A stretch of DNA of 21,068 bases from CAG-390 sp045644325. Its GTDB lineage: Bacteria > Bacillota > Clostridia > Oscillospirales > CAG-272. The notes under the pieces were generated by a model. It was not told the origin of the DNA. It saw only the letters and a list, made by a program, of their open reading frames with translations, and searched no databases. Made by a program: the position numbers and the translations under genes. Below, in pieces: positions 1 through 7,909 of the stretch (the first letter of the stretch is position 1; each line of letters starts with the position of its first letter). The DNA lies in the NCBI GenBank assembly GCA_045644325.1, contig JAZRGT010000049.1:1-21068 (forward strand). Reading direction: 5' to 3'.

Positions 1-127
1 TAGTGAAGCCCTGGGGAACGGGAAGACCGATGTTGGTCATTTCCGCGAGGTTAGCGCCCTTACCGCCAAGGATCTCACGCATATTTGCGTTACCCTCGGA
101 GAAGAGATAGCAATACTTCTTTGCCAT
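1..127 (-). CDS. ppdK: Pyruvate, phosphate dikinase, N-terminal fragment (cut by window edge)
   Basis: Only the first 42 codons lie in the window; the gene continues past position 1. The reverse strand reads MAKKYCYLFSEGNANMREIL followed by GGKGANLAEMTNIGLPVPQG, which is the conserved N-terminus of PPDK. The GGKGANLAEM stretch belongs to the ATP-grasp nucleotide-binding domain. The enzyme interconverts pyruvate, ATP and phosphate with PEP, AMP and pyrophosphate, and in anaerobic clostridia often works in pyrophosphate-linked glycolysis or PEP formation in the cytoplasm. The start is set by an AGGAGG ribosome binding site just upstream (minus strand, about 134-139). It is divergent from the secreted protease gene. 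PEP synthase shares related N-terminal motifs, but this wording is typical of PPDK. Confidence 0.9.
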   Translation of the reverse strand, partial: MAKKYCYLFSEGNANMREILGGKGANLAEMTNIGLPVPQGFT

Positions 128-199
128 TGTAATTCCTCCTATATGGAAAATAAATTTTTATCAATTTAACCGTTTACAGTAAACCTGCAAATCTAATAT

Positions 200-208
200 A
201 TTATATCA
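200..208 (-). promoter_or_regulatory. Possible extended -10 promoter of ppdK
   Basis: On the minus strand this reads TGATATAAT, a full extended -10 (TGn plus TATAAT). The sequence 17 bp upstream of it (CCTTAA) is a poor -35, which is tolerable for an extended -10 promoter. It would leave a 5' leader of about 65-70 nt before the ppdK start. Confidence 0.5.
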
Positions 209-387
209 TATAAATCACATATTTAAGGTGGTATTTTGTAAATTTTTCGTTAACATAGGATATTTGACAAATTTGCCACGAAATTCTACCCAATGTAAGG
301 CCCAATATCTTCATTGGCGGATTTGAACAAATCAAAGCTTTAGTATTTATGCAATAGTACGAAATTAATACTGCAATAATTTTTTTG

Positions 388-416
388 TTGACACACTATT
401 TTCGATATGATATAAT
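388..416 (+). promoter_or_regulatory. Consensus sigma-A promoter of the protease-lipoprotein pair
   Basis: TTGACA at 388-393 and TATAAT at 411-416 are separated by exactly 17 bp, a perfect match to the housekeeping consensus. Transcription should start around 422-424, giving a leader of about 40 nt that contains the inverted repeat at 424-438 and an AGGAGA ribosome binding site at 451-456. Confidence 0.9.
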
Positions 417-423
417 GAAAGTA

Positions 424-438
424 CGGAATATGATTCCG
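424..438. promoter_or_regulatory. Inverted repeat CGGAAT-ATG-ATTCCG at the transcription start
   Basis: A 6-bp inverted repeat with a 3-nt centre begins 8 bp after the -10 box of the protease promoter, so it covers the expected first transcribed bases. It could be an operator or a 5'-end mRNA hairpin. The same half-sites recur, without the centre, at 17049-17060 behind the promoter of the surface protein. Confidence 0.45.
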
Positions 439-464
439 AATAAAATCAAAAGGAGATTTCGAAA

Positions 465-2252
465 ATGAAGGAACTCAAAAAGATTATTTTAACCCTTTTA
501 GTTATGTCACTGCTCGTCAACCCCATGTACCTGACCTTGCAGGTGCACGCCGCAAACGAAGAACTCGCAACGTCCCGGATCTCTGATACGTTGCAGAGCG
601 TAATGAGCAACAGTGCAGAAGAAAAGATCAAAGTTATGATATGGCTGAAGGATATCAATGCTTCGTCCACCAAGCTTACGTCAACTGAAGCTATCCTCGC
701 GCAAGCCAAATCAACTCTTGCTCCCCGCGGGCTCTGTGCTCTCTCTACCGATGCGGAACTGTATTCTCAATATATGGCGGAAAGGAAAGAGGTTCTGAAA
801 GAATACTATCAGGAATATACTGAAAATTTCAGTAATTCATATTTAAATGAAAGCGAAGTATTATATTCAAGTAAATACGTAGCGGTGGTTATCGCAGAAT
901 TGACGAGAAGCCGAATAAATGACATAGCAACTCTCCCTGTTGTCAGTTCAATTGCTTACTATAATGACGCGATTCAAGAAAGCAACTCTGTTAACTCTAA
1001 TGCCCGATACGAAATAATAGGTGATGATCTTTATAATACCGTTGCAGAGATCATACATGGATATGGAATAGATGACTTGATAGAGTATGTTGGCAGTCAA
1101 GGCGAAGAAATAAAAATTGGAGTTCTTGATGAGGAATTTCCCGATTTGTCTCACACAATGTTTGGCGATAATATTACTCAACATTATACAGATTACTATG
1201 GCTTGTATACTAACGATCATCCCACACACATACTAGAAATATTATATAGCATTTTGCCCGAAGCTGATTATTATTATACTACATACTGGAACACAGTTGG
1301 AGCAGCTGCTATAAGAACCGATCTAGCTACAGAGATCGACTGGTTGATGGATAATAATGTTGATATTATTAGCTGTAGTCTGCACTTATATTCAAAACCC
1401 AATAATGACCCTGATGCTGATTTTGATGATGATTATAATGACTATGGTTCGATAGCTCAATATCTTGATAGAATAATTACAAATTACGGAGTCATTATTG
1501 TAACATCAGCAGGTAATCAGCCACATGCAGGTATTTCAAGCGGCGGTATGTCATATAATGCTATAACCGTAGGAAACTATAATATACGCCAAAATACAAT
1601 ATCAGAATATTCTGCCTACTATAACGGTTCAGCATGGGCGTACAAACCGGATGTTTGCGCACCGGGATATATCAGTTTCGTCACTACAGGAGTGGAAGAT
1701 GTAGGCACAAGTTACTCAACTCCATTTGTTGCAGCCATAGCAGCCCTGATATTGATAGACAGTAATTATATGATGTATTCTTACGATGTAAAATCGATAT
1801 TATGTGCCGGGACATCTCGCCATCTTTATTCGATCAATGATCCCGATTACCGCATTTACGGTGCAGGAGTAATAGACGGTTCACATGTTGCAAGTATTTT
1901 GCAGAATAACACATATGCTTTTAATTATTTCAATCCAAATGAAGATACACATTCATATACTATCTATTTAGACGGATGGACAAGTCCGAATTTTGCGCTG
2001 TCTTTTGAATACAGCGATACCGGAACCAATAATTTTGTAATGGGAAATGTAGATTTGTTCTTATATGATGCCAACGGAAATCCGGTAGGTTGTTCTCAAA
2101 CAACACAGAACAATGTAGAAATAATACGTTTTGAAGAAGATTATTCGGGATTGTATACACTGGTTGTTGAACAAGTTACGCCACCGGAGGAAAACGGAGC
2201 GGAAACTTATGTTTGTTATTCGGTGGCATGGTATAATAATGAGTATGATTAA
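465..2252 (+). CDS. Secreted subtilisin-like serine protease (peptidase family S8)
   Basis: This 595-residue protein has a signal peptide (Lys-rich start, hydrophobic to about residue 25, likely cleavage after VHA at 27-29). An N-terminal region of about 30-180 contains KIKVMIWLKD, like the inhibitor I9-type propeptide that blocks and folds S8 proteases. The catalytic domain spans about 215-480. The aspartate lies in GVLDEEF (D222), the histidine in DHPTH (H252, where HGTH is usual), the oxyanion asparagine in SAGNQ (N351), and the serine in GTSYSTP (S416). All catalytic residues are present, so an active enzyme is likely. Residues about 485-595 look like a beta-sandwich pre-peptidase C-terminal (PPC-like) domain. 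AGGAGA at 451-456 sets the start. Its AT-rich sequence contrasts with the housekeeping genes in the window. The substrate is unknown. Confidence 0.88.
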   Translation: MKELKKIILTLLVMSLLVNPMYLTLQVHAANEELATSRISDTLQSVMSNSAEEKIKVMIWLKDINASSTKLTSTEAILAQAKSTLAPRGLCALSTDAELYSQYMAERKEVLKEYYQEYTENFSNSYLNESEVLYSSKYVAVVIAELTRSRINDIATLPVVSSIAYYNDAIQESNSVNSNARYEIIGDDLYNTVAEIIHGYGIDDLIEYVGSQGEEIKIGVLDEEFPDLSHTMFGDNITQHYTDYYGLYTNDHPTHILEILYSILPEADYYYTTYWNTVGAAAIRTDLATEIDWLMDNNVDIISCSLHLYSKPNNDPDADFDDDYNDYGSIAQYLDRIITNYGVIIVTSAGNQPHAGISSGGMSYNAITVGNYNIRQNTISEYSAYYNGSAWAYKPDVCAPGYISFVTTGVEDVGTSYSTPFVAAIAALILIDSNYMMYSYDVKSILCAGTSRHLYSINDPDYRIYGAGVIDGSHVASILQNNTYAFNYFNPNEDTHSYTIYLDGWTSPNFALSFEYSDTGTNNFVMGNVDLFLYDANGNPVGCSQTTQNNVEIIRFEEDYSGLYTLVVEQVTPPEENGAETYVCYSVAWYNNEYD

Positions 2253-2273
2253 TAAATACATAAGGAGGGCATC

Positions 2274-2999
2274 ATGAAGAAAATGACTATATTGTTGCTA
2301 ATCGCAATATTTTTGTTTTCATCTTGTACGGTATCTCCTGTTTCGCAAGAAACAACAGATAGCGATAAAAGCGAAAATTATGAAGATACAGTTCCATTCG
2401 AAACCGACCCTTATGTTGTGACGACTGAAATGTTCGGTGAAATATATCCGGTAGTTGAGGATACCTGGCATCTTTCGGATTGGAAAGAACCGCATCCGCC
2501 GATCAAGGAGCTCTGGTATTACGAGCCGATAGATTTTTCTCCCGAGGCTATGAAAACTTACGTGAAGCTTCCTCTCGAATACGAGGAAACCGTTGACGGT
2601 ATGACGATCAAGGTCGAATTCTTTCAGGAAACCTATCCTATATTCTCCTACATTCAGGCAAGGATCACTTACGTCAATAATACCGAAAGCAGCCTCAGAT
2701 TTCAGAATGCCGACAAAAATACGGCCGGATATTTTGCGGCAGGTGGGGAGCTTTACTGCGGATGTTATGAATCTCCGGATTTCGATTTTATAACCCACGC
2801 CGATTCCACAACCTTGGTAGAAAACGGTCAATCACACGTTGTAGAAGTAATATATTTATTCACCAACCATTTTGATCCAAGCAAAACCGATCAAACCTAC
2901 AATATTGACGCTTGTTTTTTCGTTCCCGACAGCGGCTTCCCGCCGGAGGTACGTTATTATTCAATATCCGTTCCCATTGAAGTGTTAAATAATAAATAA
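2274..2999 (+). CDS. Putative lipoprotein, function unknown
   Basis: This 241-residue protein starts with a lipoprotein signal (MKKMTILLLIAIFLFSSC), with the lipidated cysteine at C18. A Thr/Ser/Glu/Asp-rich spacer follows to about residue 60, then a globular part with many aromatic and beta-prone stretches. I recognise no family. The AAGGAGG site at 2262-2268 fixes the start, 21 bp after the protease stop, so the two are almost certainly co-transcribed. The lipoprotein may be displayed at the membrane near the protease, as partner, inhibitor or immunity factor, but that is inference from position only. Base composition becomes less AT-rich in the second half of the gene. A strong hairpin follows the stop. 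Confidence 0.8.
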   Translation: MKKMTILLLIAIFLFSSCTVSPVSQETTDSDKSENYEDTVPFETDPYVVTTEMFGEIYPVVEDTWHLSDWKEPHPPIKELWYYEPIDFSPEAMKTYVKLPLEYEETVDGMTIKVEFFQETYPIFSYIQARITYVNNTESSLRFQNADKNTAGYFAAGGELYCGCYESPDFDFITHADSTTLVENGQSHVVEVIYLFTNHFDPSKTDQTYNIDACFFVPDSGFPPEVRYYSISVPIEVLNNK

Positions 3000-3003
3000 G
3001 CTT

Positions 3004-3033
3004 AACCGCCCGACCGAAAATGGTCGGGCGGTT
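3004..3033. terminator. Bidirectional hairpin terminator
   Basis: A perfect 12-bp stem, AACCGCCCGACC (3004-3015) with GGTCGGGCGGTT (3022-3033), encloses a 6-nt loop. It is followed by ACATTTTAT on the plus strand and by an AT-rich run on the minus strand. It lies between the convergent lipoprotein and mgtC genes and can serve both. Confidence 0.85.
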
Positions 3034-3052
3034 ACATTTTATCATACTGCCG

Positions 3053-3748
3053 TCACAGCTCTTCAACAGAATAAACTCCGTCAAACTGACTCATTTCGCT
3101 GAGGATGTTTTCGTGCTTCTGTCTCTTTTTGAATTTCAGCGTCAAAACCGCGCTGAAGCGTACGCCCGAGGCTGTTCGCTGTTTTGTGAATTCGATATCG
3201 GTCACGCGGATATCGCGGCGTTCAAGTCTTTCGACAAGACGGTCTAGCATATCGGGGGAATCGAACTCAACGTAGATATTCATTCTCTTTGCGGTTGCGA
3301 TTATGAAATACTCAAATTTCGATAGAACCGCGGCGGCGAGGATTACGATCGCTACGCCGATGATGGCGGCTTCGTAGTATCCCGCACCGATCGCAAGACC
3401 GATTATTGCGGAAGTCCACAGACCTGCGGCGGTGGTGAGTCCCTTGACCTGACGGCGTGTGGTGACGATGATCGTGCCCGCGCCGAGGAAGCCCATTCCC
3501 GAGATGACCTGCGCGCCAAGACGTGTCGGGTCGGTCGCAAGTCCCGATTTATAGAGGAAAAGACCGACAAGTGTGGTCAAAGTTGCGCCGATGCAAACGA
3601 GAGTATGTGTGCGGAAGCCCGCGCTTCTTCTCTTGCTTTCACGTTCAAGTCCGATGATACCTCCGCAGAGGAGCGCGAGAGTGAATCTCAGCGCAACTCC
3701 AAGGGGAGTCACGTCGCGGAGCATTTCAACTATTTCATTAAACGACAT
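3053..3748 (-). CDS. MgtC/SapB family membrane protein, copy 1
   Basis: The protein has 231 residues, the usual length for the family. The N-terminal half is a hydrophobic MgtC domain with about four to five membrane segments. It carries the family signatures GGIIGLERE (29-37), AGFRTHTLVCIGA (43-55), RLGAQVISGMGFLGAGTII (76-94) and GLTTAAGLW (103-111). Residues about 155-231 form a soluble ACT-like domain. MgtC proteins are inner-membrane proteins linked to magnesium limitation, ATP synthase or potassium control; a transport substrate is not established here. AAGGAGG lies just before the ATG. The upstream paralogue ends 12 bp before the start, so the two copies are one transcription unit. Both proteins end in SVEEL. 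Confidence 0.9.
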   Translation of the reverse strand: MSFNEIVEMLRDVTPLGVALRFTLALLCGGIIGLERESKRRSAGFRTHTLVCIGATLTTLVGLFLYKSGLATDPTRLGAQVISGMGFLGAGTIIVTTRRQVKGLTTAAGLWTSAIIGLAIGAGYYEAAIIGVAIVILAAAVLSKFEYFIIATAKRMNIYVEFDSPDMLDRLVERLERRDIRVTDIEFTKQRTASGVRFSAVLTLKFKKRQKHENILSEMSQFDGVYSVEEL

Positions 3749-3760
3749 TTTCTTCCCTCC

Positions 3761-4456
3761 TTAAAGTTCCTCGACTGAGATAACGCCATCAAGTGCCGCA
3801 AGCGCGGCAATAATTTCAACGTGCGGACGGCGTTTTAAAAGCTTAGTTTCGATGACCACGTTCGGCGATTCGCTGGCAAGCTCGCGGATGTTGGTGATCT
3901 CGGTATCAAAGATTCTGATATCCATACCGCGAAGGACATCGTGGACATCGTGAACTACCGCAGTTTCGGTCACTATAACGTTGATATTCATATTGAGCGA
4001 GCGCGAGGTGATGAGCTTTTCGACCTTATCGAGAAGCGTGGTCGACATAATGATCGCGGCAAATGCCATCAGGGCGCACTCAAAAAATCCCGCGCCGATG
4101 GCAAGTCCCATACACGCGCACGCCCAAAGTCCTGCGGCGGTGGTAAGTCCCTTTACCTCCTGACGGCGGGTGACGATGATCGTGCCCGCGCCGAGGAAGC
4201 CTATGCCGTTGATGACCTGTGCGCCGAGACGCGAAACGTCGGCGGTGATGCCGAGTGTGTCAACGCAATAGCGGCTGATGCACATCGCCATCGTTGCACC
4301 TACACAGACGAGGATATGAGTTCTGAAGCCCGCGGGACGTCTCTTGCGACCTCTCTCGAGGCCTATCGTACCGCCAAAAATAACGGCAAGCACGAGCTTA
4401 ATAACAAGTGCTGCGAGGCTTGCGCCTCGCAGACTATCGAGCCATTCCATAAACAA
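3761..4456 (-). CDS. MgtC/SapB family membrane protein, copy 2 (TTG start likely)
   Basis: This second MgtC protein is also 231 residues if it begins at the TTG at 4454-4456. An ATG two codons downstream (4448-4450) is the alternative. AAGGAG at 4463-4468 lies 6 nt from the TTG and 12 nt from the ATG, which favours the TTG. It has the same signatures as copy 1: GGTIGLERG, AGFRTHILVCVGA, RLGAQVINGIGFLGAGTII and GLTTAAGLW. A divergent ACT-like C-terminal domain follows. The RBS overlaps the stop codon of the upstream lipoprotein gene, suggesting translational coupling. The copies keep the membrane half far better than the C-terminal half, as if they share a core function but sense different signals (inference). 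Confidence 0.88.
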   Translation of the reverse strand: MFMEWLDSLRGASLAALVIKLVLAVIFGGTIGLERGRKRRPAGFRTHILVCVGATMAMCISRYCVDTLGITADVSRLGAQVINGIGFLGAGTIIVTRRQEVKGLTTAAGLWACACMGLAIGAGFFECALMAFAAIIMSTTLLDKVEKLITSRSLNMNINVIVTETAVVHDVHDVLRGMDIRIFDTEITNIRELASESPNVVIETKLLKRRPHVEIIAALAALDGVISVEEL

Positions 4457-4467
4457 AATGCTCTCCT

Positions 4468-5646
4468 TTAATCAATAATCATTGTCCAAACGTTTTCGGT
4501 GGGATCGGTTCCTCCGCCGTTCGCGTATTTATCCGCGCCCGACTCAAAGAGGATGTAAAGCTTACCGTCCATAGCGGCAAGACCCTCGGTCATAGGAGGA
4601 GTAACGATCGACTTTGAAGGAGTCTTGCTATCCAGGAAGTAGAGGGGAACGCTCTTGCCGTTGAGTTCAACGGTCTGATGCGCCTCGGTTCCCATAGGAT
4701 TTTCATAGAGGAAGATCTTGGATTTGTTGTTTCTGCCGTAGGACTGGCTGAGCGCGACGGTCTTTTCCGTGATCGCGAAGCCCTGAATCTTTTCTGTCAT
4801 AGAGAAGATGATATCGGGGGTTGCGTAGCTGCCGCTGACCATAGCGTCCGACTTGATGCCGTTCTCGGTAGTGAGATCGACCTCATAGCCGACTGTCCAC
4901 GCATAATACTTCTTACCGTCGCGGTTGGTCATGTGGCGGTATTCGTCGGTGGGATAGGAGCTACCGTACTGGAAGTCGCCGACCCAGAGATAGCCCTCGG
5001 AATAGTTACAGAAGGATGCGCGAACGGGGACGTAGAAGTAGTCCGCGATCGTGACCTTGCCGCACTGACCCGCGTTCAGGAACTCGGAAAGAGGAATGCG
5101 GAAGAGTGTCGAGCCGTTCGAAATATACATATCTCGCTCGGTTATAGCAACGCCGCCCGCGTGGGAGGTGTGGGGAGTACCGTCTGTATTGGTGATGTAA
5201 TATTCGCCAACGTACGCGCCGGTCGCCATATCAACCGCAACGATTACAGAGCTTGCAGATATCTCAGCACTCGGGAAATAGCCCGAGATCATAAGCCATC
5301 CGCGCTCGCGCCAGATATCCATACCCTGCGGGATCATAGTTTCCTTAAGTGCGGGAATGAGGTAGCTCTTCTCCGCAGCGGCAAGGAAATCCTTGTAGCC
5401 CTTATATTCGTTTGCCGCAAGAACGCTCTGGAGCGTAAACTTGAATTCAGCCGAGGGACCCTCGTATACGGGGAAAGGAGGCTCGGTCTCGACAGGCTCT
5501 GTTTCGATAGGATCAGTTTCAACAACGGGAGCTTCGGTGTCAGCTACAGTTTCGGTAGTTTCTTCGGGGATTTCGGAATTGCATCCGACAAGAGCGAGGA
5601 GGGCGATGAGTGCCAGACACAGGCAGATGATACGGGTGTTTTTCAT
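4468..5646 (-). CDS. Putative lipoprotein with beta-propeller-like repeats
   Basis: The protein has 392 residues from the ATG at 5644-5646. A TTG four codons upstream keeps frame, but its own codons contain the GGAG that acts as ribosome binding site, so the ATG is preferred. A lipoprotein signal ends in ALVGC (C22). A Glu/Thr/Pro-rich tether of about 40 residues follows. The rest has recurring beta-strand blades of the kind VIVAVDMATGAYVGEYY, DMYISNGSTLFRIPLSE and GYLWVGDF, resembling beta-propeller or YVTN-type proteins. The function is not known. It lies 51 bp downstream of glnN with no terminator between, and its stop overlaps the RBS of the next mgtC gene. It may act at the outer face of the membrane with the MgtC proteins (inference). 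Confidence 0.82.
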   Translation of the reverse strand: MKNTRIICLCLALIALLALVGCNSEIPEETTETVADTEAPVVETDPIETEPVETEPPFPVYEGPSAEFKFTLQSVLAANEYKGYKDFLAAAEKSYLIPALKETMIPQGMDIWRERGWLMISGYFPSAEISASSVIVAVDMATGAYVGEYYITNTDGTPHTSHAGGVAITERDMYISNGSTLFRIPLSEFLNAGQCGKVTIADYFYVPVRASFCNYSEGYLWVGDFQYGSSYPTDEYRHMTNRDGKKYYAWTVGYEVDLTTENGIKSDAMVSGSYATPDIIFSMTEKIQGFAITEKTVALSQSYGRNNKSKIFLYENPMGTEAHQTVELNGKSVPLYFLDSKTPSKSIVTPPMTEGLAAMDGKLYILFESGADKYANGGGTDPTENVWTMIID

Positions 5647-5652
5647 AATATT

Positions 5653-5656
5653 CTCC
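5653..5656 (-). promoter_or_regulatory. RBS (GGAG) that fixes the lipoprotein start
   Basis: The reverse strand reads TTGGAGAATATTATG. GGAG sits 6 nt before the ATG at 5646 and overlaps the upstream in-frame TTG, so the longer reading with four extra residues is unlikely. Confidence 0.7.
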
Positions 5657-5697
5657 AAATATTTGTTTTTTATTACAGAACGCAGTTTTACAAGTGA

Positions 5698-7794
5698 TTA
5701 TTTCACGCTGAACATAAGGTCGCCGTAGGTGGGATAGGGCCACGCGGCGGTATCGGTGAGAGTTTCGGCTTCATCAACGAAGGCGCGGAGCTTTTCCATA
5801 CCCGCGAAAACCCGAGTGCGGTATTCCTTTGCAACGGTTACGATATCGGGAGCGCCGGCGAACAGCTCCTCGACGTCGCGATCGAGGGCATCGGTCTGCT
5901 TCATTATTTCGGTTGCAAGTGCGGAAAGTCTTGCGACGGTTTTGGATTCATATTCCGTATCGGCATCGGGACAGAATTCGCGCTTGAGCTTACCCGACTC
6001 GGCGAGCTTGCCCGTGAATTTCGATATCGCGGGAAGAATGTCGCGGCGAACCATATCGATCATAGTAAGAGCCTCAATACGGATGACCTTGCAGTAGTTA
6101 TCAAGGATAACGTCGCGTCTTGACGCCGCCTCGATGGGTGTGTAGATCTTATGCTGTGCGAAAAGTGCGAGGTTCTTCTCGGCTGTCAGCTGCGGTACGC
6201 AATCGGGAGTAGAGGGGTAGTTCGGAAGTCCGCGGACTTCGGTCGCCTCCTTCACCCAAGCCTCGTCGTAGCCGTTTCCGCTGAAGATTATGCGCTTGTG
6301 CTCCGATACTGTGCGGCGAATGAGGGCGTGGAGTGCGGTTTTGAAGTCCTCAGCCGCCTCAAGCTCGTCCGCATAAATGCGGAGCGACTCGGCAACGGCG
6401 GTGTTGAGCATAATATTGGTGCAAGCGATACTGTCGGACGAGCCGAGCATACGGAACTCGAACTTGTTACCCGTGAAGGCAAAGGGCGAGGTACGGTTGC
6501 GGTCGGTATTGTCGCGGGGGAGCTTTGGGAGAGTATGTACTCCAAGACGGAGCGGCTCCTGCGCCTGCGCATTATAGGGCACATCTCGCTCAATCGCGTC
6601 GAGGATCTCCTCAAGCTCGGTGCCGAGGAAGATAGAAACGACCGCGGGGGGTGCCTCGTGTGAGCCGAGACGGTGATCGTTTGAGGGCGACGCTACCGAA
6701 AGTCGGAGCAAGTCAGCGTAATTGTCAACAGCCTGAATGACGGCGCAGAGGAACAGAAGGAACTGCGCGTTCTCGGCGGGGGTGTCGCCGGGCTTGAAGA
6801 GATTGACGCCCGTGTTGGTCTGGATCGACCAGTTATTGTGCTTACCCGAGCCCGAAACGTTCGCAAAGGGCTTTTCGTGAAGCAGACAGATCATACCGTG
6901 CTTCTTCGCTACTCTCTGCATAACCTCCATCGTCAGCTGATTATGGTCGCAGGCGATATTGGTCTTTGTAAAGATCGGGGCAAGCTCGTGCTGTGCGGGA
7001 GCCGCCTCGTTATGCTCGGTCTTAGCACTAACGCCGAGCTTCCAGAGTTCTTTATCGACCTCTTCCATATACGCGGCAACGCGGGGCTTGATGATTCCGT
7101 AATAATGGTCGGAAAGCTCCTGACGCTTGGGCGGCTTCGCGCCGAAAAGGGTACGTCCCGTGTAGATAAGATCGCATCGCTTCTCGAACATAGCGCGGTC
7201 GATGAGGAAATACTCCTGCTCGGGACCGACGCAAGCCTTCGTCGAGGTTACATCCTCATTGCCGAAGAGCTTGAGCACGCGCATCGTCTGGCGGTTGAGT
7301 GCCTCCATTGAGCGCAGAAGGGGAGTCTTTTTATCGAGAGCCTCGCCGCCGTAGGAGCAGAACGCCGTGGGGATGCAGAGGGTCTTCTCTTTTATGAAAG
7401 CATAGGAAGTGGGGTCCCACGCGGTATATCCGCGCGCCTCAAAGGTGGCGCGAAGTCCGCCCGAGGGGAAGGATGACGCGTCGGACTCGCCCGAAACGAG
7501 CTCCTTGCCCGAAAATTCGAGCAGAACGCCGCCGTCGGAGGTCGGGTTGATAAAGGCATCGTGCTTCTCGGCAGTAACGCCCGTCATCGGCTGGAACCAA
7601 TGAGTGAAATGCGTAGCTCCGCGCTCGACCGCCCAATCCTTCATCGCCTCGGCAACGATATTCGCAAGGCTGATATCGAGCGAACGTCCGTCCTCGATCG
7701 TCTTGCGCATACGCATATAAGCCTCAACGGGAAGGCGCGCCTTCATTTCGCGGTCATCAAATACCATACATCCAAAATACTCGGGTATCTTCAT
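5698..7794 (-). CDS. glnN: Glutamine synthetase type III (GlnN)
   Basis: This is a full-length 698-residue type III glutamine synthetase, well above the roughly 450 residues of type I enzymes. It makes glutamine from glutamate, ammonia and ATP in the cytoplasm. Visible signatures are FQPMTG (68-73), GPEQEYF (190-196), EHNEAAPAQHELAP (260-273), GSGKHNNWS (315-323) and a later segment NRTSPFAFTGNKFEFR. The catalytic core lies between residues of about 60 and 480. The long C-terminal region about 490-698 is typical of type III. AGGAGA precedes the ATG, and a TTGACT-17-TATACT promoter lies 37 bp upstream. Genes for a lipoprotein and two MgtC proteins follow in the same direction with no terminator seen, so they may be co-expressed under nitrogen-related control (inference). 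Confidence 0.97.
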   Translation of the reverse strand: MKIPEYFGCMVFDDREMKARLPVEAYMRMRKTIEDGRSLDISLANIVAEAMKDWAVERGATHFTHWFQPMTGVTAEKHDAFINPTSDGGVLLEFSGKELVSGESDASSFPSGGLRATFEARGYTAWDPTSYAFIKEKTLCIPTAFCSYGGEALDKKTPLLRSMEALNRQTMRVLKLFGNEDVTSTKACVGPEQEYFLIDRAMFEKRCDLIYTGRTLFGAKPPKRQELSDHYYGIIKPRVAAYMEEVDKELWKLGVSAKTEHNEAAPAQHELAPIFTKTNIACDHNQLTMEVMQRVAKKHGMICLLHEKPFANVSGSGKHNNWSIQTNTGVNLFKPGDTPAENAQFLLFLCAVIQAVDNYADLLRLSVASPSNDHRLGSHEAPPAVVSIFLGTELEEILDAIERDVPYNAQAQEPLRLGVHTLPKLPRDNTDRNRTSPFAFTGNKFEFRMLGSSDSIACTNIMLNTAVAESLRIYADELEAAEDFKTALHALIRRTVSEHKRIIFSGNGYDEAWVKEATEVRGLPNYPSTPDCVPQLTAEKNLALFAQHKIYTPIEAASRRDVILDNYCKVIRIEALTMIDMVRRDILPAISKFTGKLAESGKLKREFCPDADTEYESKTVARLSALATEIMKQTDALDRDVEELFAGAPDIVTVAKEYRTRVFAGMEKLRAFVDEAETLTDTAAWPYPTYGDLMFSVK

Positions 7795-7809
7795 GATAGT
7801 TCTCCTATC
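7795..7809 (-). promoter_or_regulatory. Small hairpin around the glnN ribosome binding site
   Basis: In the transcript GATAG-GAGAA-CTATC forms a 5-bp stem whose loop and 5' arm carry the AGGAGA sequence, directly before the ATG. It is weak and may only slightly hinder ribosome access. Confidence 0.35.
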
Positions 7810-7830
7810 GCAAAATTTATCTATTATATT

Positions 7831-7859
7831 AGTATATCTTCTTTTATAGGAAAAGTCAA
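7831..7859 (-). promoter_or_regulatory. Sigma-A promoter of glnN
   Basis: On the minus strand TTGACT (7854-7859) and TATACT (7831-7836) are spaced by 17 bp. The start would fall near 7824, leaving a leader of about 30 nt. No longer promoter for the downstream lipoprotein and mgtC genes was found. Confidence 0.85.
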
Positions 7860-7883
7860 GGGGATTTTATGAATTTTGAAAGA

Positions 7884-7909
7884 AAAAGTACTCCCGAAGG
7901 AGTACTTTT
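7884..7909 (-). terminator. Terminator of the toxin-antitoxin operon
   Basis: An 11-bp perfect stem with a 4-nt loop (UUCG in the transcript) starts at the toxin stop codon and ends in a T-rich run (TTTTTCTTTC on the minus strand). It separates the toxin-antitoxin unit from the glnN promoter. Confidence 0.88.

Larger units (their letters stand above)
128..464. other. Divergent intergenic region between ppdK and the S8 protease
   Basis: This 337-bp AT-rich gap has no convincing ORF. It holds the ppdK ribosome binding site and a likely ppdK promoter near 200-208, then about 170 bp in which I see nothing definite, then the protease promoter (388-416) and an inverted repeat (424-438). Confidence 0.6.

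Noticed and set aside
465..2252. Catalytically dead S8 homologue
   Set aside because: The first impression came from HPTH and DEE in place of the usual contexts, but D222, H252, N351 and S416 are all present.
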